Below are positions 27,036 through 39,000 of a DNA stretch of 64,000 bases, piece by piece. This DNA comes from Pycnopodia helianthoides (lineage: Eukaryota; Echinodermata; Asteroidea; Forcipulatida; Asteriidae): NCBI GenBank assembly GCA_032158295.1, contig CM063249.1:12628078-12692077 (forward strand). The letters run 5' to 3'. The notes below the pieces were generated by a model that did no database searches, had not been told where the DNA came from, and was given only the letters and a program-made list of their open reading frames with translations. Position numbers and translations under genes: made by a program. How positions within the stretch are numbered: position 1 is the stretch's first letter; every line of letters begins with the position of its first letter.

Positions 27036-30000
27036 TCAGAAACTCTTGAATGCTTTCATCTCCTGGATCCCAGTCATACTCCACTCAGCCCTCCACTCAT
27101 TGGGCCCTAGTAACGTGTGACCCATGACCCAGCCGGCATTCTTTAACTGGCTGAAGAATGGTCCGAGCAGGTCATCTGCCATGAGCCCGGCCAATCTGAC
27201 CACTTTCCAGTTGTCGTCTTCCGATGTTGGATCAGCTGAAAGATAATCACCTGAAAGATAAATGTGAAGTTTTACTCTGCATGTGATATAGATTTGAAAG
27301 TCGTTTTGGGTTGAACAAAGAAATATTGACTAGAGCCGGACCTCCTGAACCTGCAACCTCTGAATAAACGTACTGTCTAGCCTCAATGTTGGGGTCTCCC
27401 TATTTTGTCAATATCTTGAGATCTTTGGCGATGACATGTTGTTGTTAGATACAACACTCCAATGCAAAGGTTTGGCCTTTGTTCCTTGCGTTAGGAAAAC
27501 AATAAAGTTAGCGTCTTGTTACCGGATGGTAGCCCAGGAACGAGTTCAGTTAGAAGAGTGAAAAACCAACATCGTACTTTATGTCTAACCATTCAGGATC
27601 AATCAAGTCCATACCAAGTCCAATCGTTTGATGGAGGATCAATCAAGTCCATACCAAGTCCAATCGTTTGGATGGTGAGTCAAGAATGATTATTCCAAAG
27701 ATGATGACAACCGATGGGATTAAAGCGAACAAACTTGAGCAAATTGCTTGACTTCTCAGGAGCAGTAATAATGTGTGGCAGAAGCAAATGACAGCGCCCT
27801 CTACTGTCCATTAAACTTACCTGTGTAATGTTCGCTGGAATCGTTACAGAATACTCTCTTCCCCTGCAAAGGATAAATTGAACATTTATAAATTGTGGGG
27901 ATCACTGATAACCATAGAGCAGATCGTTGGCATAAATTGAAATTTTCATTTGGTGGTGGGGGGGGGGGCAAAGAAATAAATGGGGGGCTTTTCGATCCGA
28001 GTTAGAACATGCTCCCTTTGTGAGCATGCACTGCCAAAAACCGCACCACTCACAAACAGGAAAAACTAGAAATTCTGAGTGTGTTTCCTTCCATTTATTA
28101 TGATTGGGTTATAAAGTTCAACTAATCGATACTCATTGTTTATTTTTCTCTTATCTCAAAGGGGAGGGGGGGGGGGCTGGAGGAGGGGCATGGGTTCTGA
28201 GCAGTTGGCTCCCCCTACCCCCTTCTGGTTAAACCATCAGAGTGGATGTCCTGACCACTCATTGGCATAAACATAAATAGAAATGTCTGCTTAAAGGCCC
28301 TGTACACTATTGGTAAGATCGAAAAACACAAATGTTCACAGATTTACACAAAACTTACATGACTTAAAGTAAGTAATGGTAGAAAGGGTTCCTTCAAATA
28401 TTTCTGCCTAAAATGCTATCGTTTCTGAGAATGAGTAAAACAATGGTTTTTATCACGCGTGATAAAAACTTGATGTTCAAAAAAACAGAAAACACATCTT
28501 TTCACTATTTTTTCGTGACCTCGATGACCGATTGAGCTCAAACTTTCACAGGTTTGTTTGTTCATGCATATATTGAATCACACAAAATGTGGACACTGAT
28601 TTTGAGCCGTTACCAAAAGTGTACAATACCTTTAACACCGTAACCACTTGACCACTATGGTACATTTTAAAATACATACCTCTATAGTAAAATACCGTGT
28701 GTGTGTGTCTTGGTACTCAGAGTTGATGATAATCTCAGCATGGAAACAAGCCTTGATGATGTCTTGACCGGTGCAGTCACGGTGGAGTAGGATGTTGATG
28801 GACCCTGGACACAGTCATAGCGTGAACGAACAGAATTGGTAATGTTTTTATTTCATTTCATTTATTCTGGTTGTGAAGCCAAGGACTCTCAGAAAGCGAA
28901 CTTAATCACTATAACTATAGCCAAGAACCCCGTTGAGAGAAGACAATGAAGGAAGTTTCAGTTTTAGGTGTGGGAGAGAAAACCCCAGAGAAATATTCCA
29001 GGGAAAACCCACGCAATCAGGCAGGGACTGAAAAACCCAATCCACGTAGGTGGAAGGCAAGGCAAGATACCACTACGCCAACCTGACGATGCTTTACAAA
29101 AACATTCTCCTGCTGGCTGTGCATAAATTCTTTGCATTAAGATAAGCGATCATTCAGCCTCTGTGTGACAAGCAGATCATCTCATTGCTTGCCGGGTCCT
29201 GTGAACAAAATTTGAATCCACAGGCGTACTACTCGAGTGGGATTCGAACTCACGACCCTGCATTCTAGAGCAGATATTCTAACAAGTTAACAACCGAGCC
29301 TGCCGGCGACGAGAAGTGGTTAAAATATCTGATCTAAATGCCGGGGTCATGGGTTCGAATCCCACCCAAGTGGTATGCATGGTTTTTTTTTTTTTGCAGC
29401 AGAACCCGGGAAAGCACCGAGTATACAGTGCTTATCACTTATCAGTGTAGGGTAAAACCAAGTTATTGTTCTTTATTCCCGATGCAATTTTGTTACAACT
29501 TTTAAAGTCCACCTCTGGAAATTTTGAGTCAGTTTTGTTTATCATTATATAGGAATCTTGTGAAAATGCATTTTGATATTTTGCATACTTCTTCCAATGT
29601 ACAATTCAATTCAGTCACTTTTCTGAGAAACATTTTTTAGTGCGAATGAGGCGCAAAATCAGTCCAAACAGCCTGTTAAAATGAAGGCCTGCTGGATGGG
29701 TGGACCCTGCACCCCCTCCCCCTCCCCCCTCCCCCTCCCCCTCCCCCACTTCATTCCCTTCATGCAGACATGCAACTGCAGATTTCCTCTCAAAAAAGAG
29801 GGAAGTCCCAGGCACAGCAAAACTTTGGCACAGCTGAGACACCAAAGATGAGGGAGTCAGCTGATCAGCCGAAAGATAATAATAATAATAATAATAATAC
29901 TGAGTTCTTATAAAGCGCTTTTTGACATCAATTGGCGTCTCAAAGCGCTCAGTATGTTTTCCCTGCAAGGTATGCGGAGCTACGTTTTGAAGTATGAGAC

Positions 30001-33000
30001 CTGTTTCTTTACTAGCACCATGTAACAGTTTACAAGGTGCTTTGGCGCAATATGCTGCTGATCAAACCAGGAACACCGGGGAAAATCCCTTCTCTTTACG
30101 ATAAGTGTACTGGTTCTTTTATGTGCATTACACAACACACAACACCTATGGCTTTACAATAATGTTTAAGTGTCTTGCTTAAGGACACAAGTGTCACGAC
30201 CGGGACTCGAACCCACACTCTGCTGATCAGAAACACCAGAGCTTGAGTCTGGTGTTCTTATCCGCTCGGACCACGACACGCCACAAAAATGCATGCCTTC
30301 CTTAACCAATTCTTAAATGAGCCATGAAAGATGAAAAAACTTACCCGTTCTTCTATCAAGGCCTAGCCAGTAGTTTCCATTATTGTTGTTGCTGTAGGCA
30401 CATTGTTTCATATCCGACCACCTGGTTAATATATCAATATTGGTTAATATGTTTAGTAGATAAACTTATCGTCAAGGCAAAATAGTTAGTTTTGGAAGAT
30501 AAACTTATGGTGATTTTGTGGGGGTCTCAAAATGCTATTATCCCGGCTTTGACAGTTTTTCAGACACAATTGTATCTCAGAAGGATTGGTACCGGTATGA
30601 ACTGATTAATCTGTGAGCTTTCACATTGAAATCTGATCAATTAATTTTTGCAAATTAAAATTAATAACTATTGAAATAGCCATAAGAAATTTATCTTGAG
30701 AAGGTCGATTGAATGGTATCGAATGGTCAATGTTTCCTAAAGCTGCAATGAGCCAGTTCCATTAACCCTCCTGAGCGTATCAAACACATGCATTGGGCAA
30801 ATTCATTCACTACTTCACTGTTGAACGCCAATCATTTAAAAAAAATGTGGGTGTGATCCCTTGCTATATGGCAGTTACAGGTTGGACCGCTTCTGACTGG
30901 CAACCCCGCACAAAGATATTGATAGGGAGACCGCCAACATAGGGCTAGATAGCTCAGTTGGTCGAGTGCCGGCACGTTAATCCAGAGGTCGCAGGTTCAA
31001 GTCCCGCTCTAGTAAATTTTTCTTTTCTACTAAGCAAAAATTAGTAGGATACCAGTCACAGGTTGTACCCGGTACATTGTGATAGTACTTTGGCCGAGAA
31101 CCTTTTTTTTTGTAAATTTAATTTTGTTTAACTTTTTGTGCTCAAGCGACTCTCGGAAATTGGGCCCTCAGAACTTGAGTTCGAAAACAGGTTGTTCCAA
31201 TATTGAAAAAACCCAATTAGGCTTGTGTTAAAAACATTTCTGGCTACTCCAACCACATTATAATTTCTAAATTTGCTTTCAAATTTGATGTGAACGTGTT
31301 TTTTTTTTTACTGATGGGAAAATGAAACCAAGCATTCAACGATTATCAGGCCAAGTAGAAAATCAATTTGGCGCAATGTGTGTGTTTTATACAGTCGCAC
31401 ACAACATCAGTACCTTTTACACAGCTGGCCAAATTGAACACCAAGGTTGACTTCCAGTGGTCTATGAAGCCCTAGGGAAAAAAACGAAACAAACAGGCTC
31501 TTATTGATTGCTTCTTGGTAATGATTTGCCTGCTGAAATAATTACCTTTTAGTGGTGTTTATTCTCAGCGTTTTTTGGAGTTGTGCAAACAAACGTAGTA
31601 ACACTCAACTAAGCATGTTTACATAAATTCTTGGTAAATACTAAATGACAGTCTGATCCATGCATTGACCAATAGTCCGTATGAACAAGCGCCATCCTAA
31701 AAATATACCGCTATGCATCTTGGGAAACCAAGTACAGTTATAATTGAAATCAGGCTGCCAAGATGGACGCCATGCTGTAGTTTACATGCAACTATGCCAG
31801 GTTTTATAGTTGTGTACCGCCTGGCTTCAAAACCAGCGCGCCATGTTGGTTGCTGGTGTTGCTTGGACTTGAATTTCCCCCAGAATCCTTTGCGCATCAG
31901 GTAGGGACCAAACACCCAATGCACATACAAGGCTTCGGTCCGAGGTGGGATTCAAACCGGGGTCCGCAAAAGGTGAAAGGCAGGGACAGAAACCACTGAG
32001 TTAATCTGAATCCCCACATGGGCTCATTCATAGATGGTAGTATGGTGTACTGAGCTATAACGGATTAGTTTATTCATTTCAGCTTTATCTTTTACCAATA
32101 TGTGATTACAAAGCACTGCATCTTCAGTGTTTTTCGATGACATGCTAAGAAAGAATCCAAATATCTTGGCTGGGTTGGAAGCCAGAACCTCCCACTATCA
32201 GGACCAGACCAGTGAGCTTTCCCTATGCCTACAGGTTGGATCTATTTCTGTATTCCAGCTCCCAATATTAAATAAGGGAATAAAAGGGTAGTGACGCGGT
32301 CTTAACCAGCCGTTTAAAACCGGCAGGGTCATGGCCGTGTGATGGCTCGGTCCTTTATCGCACGGCCACGGCCCTGCAAGGTTTTAAACGGCCGGTTAAG
32401 ACCAAGTCACTTCTCTTTTATTCCCATTTATAAATGCCCTTTTTGTTAAAAAGCGTAATATTGTTGGAAAATCTCAACTTTTCTGTTAACTTTCATTTCC
32501 TGTCACGTCCTCGAGCCCTGTTTCGCGAAGGATTATACATGCCACGCTCAACAGTTGTGCGTACGCGCGCGTCATAACACTAACATGTTTTTAGATTGAA
32601 AACCAGTATGTGTTGATTGCGTTTTGCGTAAATTAGCGCCTGCGTATAACCCTGCGCGCCACAGGTGTGTTTAAACACTTCTAGCCGTGCATTATCATCC
32701 GTTTATAACCGGCCACGTGATATGCTCTCCACCAATCAGAATGGATAAACTCTCTGAGGTATTTATGAATGTTGGTTCATAAATACCCCAGATAGTTTAG
32801 GCAGTCCTATTGGTTGAAAGGTTGTCTCATGACCATCTTAATTTGGTATTAAACGCCAGACATAGCTGGAGCCGTTAAAGGCCAGTTGGCTATAGCAAGT
32901 TTGGCGTTCATAGCCATACATGTGTTGGCTGGCAAGCTAATGCAGGTGCTAATAACGCATAACGAATCAATACATTTAGTTCTCAATGTAAATTCTATAA

Positions 33001-36000
33001 GTACAGCGTGTACACACAACTGTTGAGGGTTGTGTGAAATTAGACCCTTGTCAAAACAGCCTGACGACAGGAACTGAACAATTTAAGAAAAAGACAATTT
33101 CAATTACCGTTTTTTCCTTAATTTCTAGGATTTAAGGGTATTTATGAATGGAAATAAAAAAGTAGCAACTCGGTCTTAAACAGTCGTTGGGTCATGGCCA
33201 TGCGATAAAGGTTTCTGTCCTTGGCTAGGTCCTTTTACCACACGGCCAAGACCCTGCAGGCTTTAGACCTTGGCGCCACTCTTTTATAGATAGTTCCCAG
33301 TAGTTGCCATCTTTACGGGCAAAGTGCATTTTGGCTTGCAGATGCGTCAAGCGCTCAACTTAATAACGCAGCCGCGTTGTTCGCCAACCAATCGTGCAGT
33401 GAGTTTTGTAAAATGCGCGCGTGTTGCACGCCGTTCTCACACGAAACGCATGACTGTTTGTTCTAAACTGCCCGTAAAGATGGCCGATTTACGTCATACT
33501 GCAACCTATCTATTCCCTCGTTTAAAACATTGACACTCACTCCTTAATACAGGTTCCCTTGCATTAGCTTCAGCAGGGCTTAGAACTTTATAATGTCTGA
33601 ACCCGGTGGTCAAGTACTCCTTCATGAGGATGTGTAGACGAGCTTGATTGAGCGTGTTCATGACCACGCAGGTAACGGCTCGGTAATTTGCATAAAGATG
33701 GAAGAATGTGAAAAGAAAGAACAGGAACCAAGTCAATCTGTGGAAATAAAAAGACTCGTTAACTTCCCTTTTCTTGCATAAATGTTGTCTATTTTCGTAA
33801 AAGGCCATCAAACAGAAATAAGGGGTTTTAAAAGTTTGCCTCTTTTAAAACAACCTTTAAGCACGCACTTGGCAATTGGCAAAGACCAGCATCCGCACTT
33901 TGTGCGACCTAACGTATACATGAAATAACAAACCTGTGAAACTTTACGCTCAATCGGTCATCAGAGTCACAGTATAATGAAAAAAAAACACCTCACATTT
34001 TCACCGTTTTCAAACATCTGAGTGTTGGTCTCACGAGATCAAAATTATTTGTTTTACTCATTTCTCAAAAACATTAGCATCTCTTGCAAAAAATCTTCAA
34101 GGGAAGTTTTCCACCGTGACCCTCTTTACACCATGTACCATTTTTTTTTTCAACCTTACCAATGTTGTGCACACCATTTAAGAGAACACAGTGGCTGCAG
34201 GCGGCTTGTACCTAAAAGCTCACAGAAGCCGCACATGGCCACAATATTTTGCACATAGAGTGCAAACAATGTTGCACCTATCTTCTGAGCAGGTGAAAAC
34301 AGGTGAATTATTTCTTAATATTTAGCGTTTGTTAGGCGCTTTTGAACATTGTACCAATGTGCCTTACCCTATTATTACTACTGTTCATTGGGCCTTAAGC
34401 ATTCCTGAAACCATTTCAACTCCTTTGGAGTATGCAGCACCGGCAGCCAAACTGGCGCCCAGGCTGCTAATCAATCACACCATTTAACAATCTCTACCCT
34501 CGCAGGTACCCATTTATTCCAGGGTGATGAGAAGCAATTAGAGTTGAAGTGTCTTGCCCAAGGACACAAGTGTCCCAACCAGGATTCGAACCCACACTCT
34601 GATGACTCAGCCGTCAGAACTTGAGTTTGATACTCTAGAACACTCTAGAACACTCAGCCACGACACGCTAGTCATTGTTGATGAATTCAAATCTAGACAC
34701 ATACAATGACCTGTGAAAGTTTCAGCTTAAGTTGTTGTTGAATACTCTTCAACCTTCCATAAACCAGACAAAAACACACAAATTTAGTTTGATCATGGCT
34801 TGACTTACAGAGAATTACCGGACACCATCGGAGTTATCAAAAGACCCACCACTAAAGCTGCCAGGTTCACTAAGGTTTCCTGACAAGAAGACAACGAGAA
34901 AAATTTACCATCAACAAAAATGTGAACAAAATGTTGGTGACCATCAGTTGGGAGCAGTTTTGTCAAACACCTTTTTGTCAATAGTTCAAGGTCTAAGCAA
35001 TCGGTGACCAGAGTCACATGACTCATAGTGTAAACAAACCAAGCAAGCAACACGCAGTGTGCATGGAAAAGCATGACTGCTTCCAAGTGCTGCTGCCCAA
35101 TGGTGGGAAGCAGTCATGCTTTTCCATGCACACTGCGCGTCGCTTGCTTGGTTTGTTTACATTGTATAACCCAACTATGAATCACGTGACTCCGGTCGCC
35201 GATTATGTCCATTGGTACAGATAGACAAAATAAATTGATAACTTTTAGAAAATAAAAGTCACTGCCGATTAAAAGGTCTGAAACCAAGTGTTAGGTGGTG
35301 TGTTGAAATGATAGTATTGCCACTTTTTGGTAACCCGGCCCTGGAGCTTTTTGGAACAGTATCCTCAATACTTAAGAGGTAGATCAAATGGCATGATTTC
35401 TTAATTTCCGAAGAAAATAGCAGCTACTTTTTTTTCACCAGGCAGACATAACAAAAAGTCTGAACTCTGTACTCTGCAATTTTTCACCCCTGCTTTTAAT
35501 GTACAAAACTTTGCCCTGAAACCAATGATGTATCATACCTCTACATGTAGATGCTGCATTAGTAATCTTTAACCATTTCTTTGCATATTTTTTAGGTGTA
35601 GATATTTAAGTGGACGAGTCTCTACTTACCTGACTACCATCCTTGGCGCTGACGTCGGCCATGTTGTTTCTTCTTGCCTGATGCAACGTCAATGCTGCCC
35701 TCGTTGCCCCGCCTGCCACACCAACGATAGACTGTCAATAAAAGCGGAATACAAGGTTAGGTGATGCATGTTTGTCAGAGTTATACAGCCAATTTTCTGT
35801 TTTATTTATTAAGTTTTTTTCAACTGTTATTGATTTATGGTTCTATTTGCTTTGTCTTTTTTTGGGGGGGGCAGGTGAAGTCAAAGCTTCATGGCAATGA
35901 ATGCAAGGGGTCGCGTTTTGAAGCACAAACACTTTATTATTATATATGTCTAGTTAAAAAACCAAGGATGCCTTAAGTGAACTAAATCACTGTAGCTCGC

Positions 36001-39000
36001 TAGCCTGAGGAAACCTGTTAATGGGGGTGCTTGCTATGTGAACTTGAACCCCTACTCTTCCGCGATAAGTGTTCTGGGTTCTTTTACTTGCACTACCAAT
36101 CCTAGCACACACAACCTACGGCTTTACGTCTGGTCCAAAGGACAAAGCAATAATGGCTACATGTCTTGCTTGAGGACACAAGTGTCTTGACCGGGACTCA
36201 AACCTGATCAGAAACACCAGAGCTTGAGTTCGGTGCTCTCAACCACTCGGCCACGACACACCACTACAGATAAATATTACATGGAAACTTTGCTTTCCCA
36301 CAAAGAGGAAAGGGCCCTGACCAAAAGAGATCACAAAGAAGAACAACCGATAGTCAGATATCAATAAAAAAAGTATCTACTTAATGGAGTTGTTACCTTG
36401 AGTAGTCCAGAGACGCAAGCGATTGCAGTGAAGTAGTACGGGAAATATGGTGAGATTAACTCAATGCAGATGGCTGCATCATTCAGAATATCAGCAAATA
36501 ACCTGCATGGGATAACAGAGGCTACAGAATGAGGTATACTCTAGAGTACAGAACACATAGCTGTATCATTTAAAATATCAGCAAATAACCTGCATGTGAT
36601 AACAGAGGCTACAGAATGAGGTTTACTCTCGAGTACAGAACACATAGCTGTATCAATTAAAATATCAGTAAATAAACTGCATGGGATAACAGAGGCTACA
36701 GAATGAGGTTTACTCTTGAGTACAGAACACATAGCTGTATCATTTAAAATATCAGCAAATAAATTGCATGGGATAACGGAGAATACAGAATGAGGTTTAC
36801 TCTCGAGTACAGAACACATAGCTGTATCAATTAAAATATCAGCAATTAAACTGCATGGGATAACGGAGGCTACAGAATGAGGTATACTCTAGATTATAGA
36901 ACACATAGCTGTATCGGTTAAGATATCAGCAAATAACCTGCATGAGATAACAGAGGCTACAGAATGAGGTATACTCTAGAGTACAGAACACATAGCTGTA
37001 TCAGTTAAAATATCAGCAAATAACCTGCATGGGATAACAGAGGCTACAGATTGAAATATTCTCTAGAATAGATCCCACATGGCTGTATTATTCATTATAC
37101 ATATACTAGCGAATAACCAGCCTTGGATTATATGGGGTACAAAGGATTATATGGGGTACAAAATGAGAATTACAAAAAAGAAGAAATGGCTTTATCATTC
37201 AGAACGTCTCAAAAATAATATGTATAGGATAAGCTACAGAATGAGATAAACTCTAGAATACAGAACAAATGGCTGCATCACTAAGAATAGAGAACACATG
37301 GCTGTGTTTTTCATAAAACGTGTACAGCGAATAACCTGCATGGGATCTACAGGGGCTACAGAATAAGATTTCAAGTACAGAACTCATTGCTGTATCATTT
37401 GGATCATCTGAAAATAACCTGCATGGGATTACACAGGCTACAGAATGAGACATACTCCAGAATGTATACCTACAAAGTGTCACTGCAAAAAAGTTTTTTT
37501 TAAAATGCTGAAGCCAGTACCTACCTCCATCGCTTTGCATCACAGTCTAGACTTGATCTGTATTGGGGAACAGAGAATACACTGAACTTAAAGGTGTTCT
37601 CTTGTTCTTGTTTTCTTATCTCAGATCCAAATCATATTGCCAACAATACCCCCCCACCCCTGCCTTGAAGCCAAATCTGGTAACGGTTACAGTAGTATCT
37701 CTTACTTGGCTATGCACAGCTAGAGACTCAAGTCTGATACTTGGACTTAAAGTCACATCATTTTGGAACTTGGGACTTGACTCAAAACTTGCCCCCCAAA
37801 AAATTGAGCCTTTATGACTTGAGACTTTCCCTAGAAAAAAACTTGACACTTGAGCTATTAAGACTTGAGACTTATTCTGAAAAACTGACACTTGAGCTAT
37901 TATGATTTTAGACTGTACCTGAAAGACTTGACACTTAATAATGATAATAATTTGGGGGCTAATTATCCTTACTTGCAGATGAGAAGCTGATTAGCAAAGT
38001 ACGTAGCTACAACATGGTCAAGCTGCAGGTATGTAAAGACACCTATTCATTTATCCGGCACAAGGAAAACCAGAAGGCCTAGAGAAAAACCCTTGTGGCA
38101 CAGCAGAGAATCAACGCACAACTCTACTCACATTATGGCCTTAGCCGGACTCGAACCAGGGCCACAATGGTGAGAGGCGAGCGCTTTACACACTAGCCAC
38201 CCATGCCAGCCTGGAGAGCTCACAATTTATGCTGCCAGGTCGAGAGCAGATCAAAGGTAAGAATTTGACAAACAAAATAGTTCAGGGAAAGTGTTTTATG
38301 CTAAGAGCTTATTCTATCACATCTCAATCTGACTCAAAACTTCGTCTGCATGGGAAACTTTGGGGGACAATAGGTGGCAGCAGACTTGTCAGGTAAAATT
38401 CCACTGTTTCATAGTTCCGAGTATGCGCACATTTCTGAGTACAATGGATATACTTGATTAGTCTGCTGCCACCTAGTGTCCACACATGTCCAGGCTTACC
38501 CTTGATACCATGCGAACACAATACGACCACACATCCCTGTTCCATCTGAAACATTCAAAACAAACAGCAAATTATCACAAAACAATCATTCTGGGGGGGG
38601 ACGACAACCAAAGAGTGTTTCACTGCATTCACCAGTTCTTTCAAAACCAAATCTTTAAAGTCTAAATCCGCCCTAAGATGTTTTCAGGGAAGCCTTGGTG
38701 TCTGTCCTATCTCATCCTATCAGGGTTTTTTTCCAGTAGGATGATTAGAATATTAATCTGATTTGAAAAAAAAAAAAAATGCAAAAACTTTTAGAGTTTT
38801 AAAGTATCTTGAGCAGCCAACTTTACTTAGCACAGAAAAATCTTGCTTAGCAGAAACTGGTTACCAGCCATAACACTATTAAATGTATACTGTTCGTGAC
38901 AAGTTCCCTTCTAATTTTTGCTGAGCAGGAAAATTTGCTAAGCACCATTTTCTGCTTAAGAGCTTTTAATGAAATCATGCCCCCGGGATCCATTTGCATG

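Noticed and set aside
30945..31015. Functional tRNA gene
   Set aside because: Boxes A and B are good, but the anticodon stem does not pair and no clean acceptor stem forms; the same applies to the other tRNA-like heads at 21.8, 23.7, 25.4, 29.2, 29.3 and 32.0 kb.
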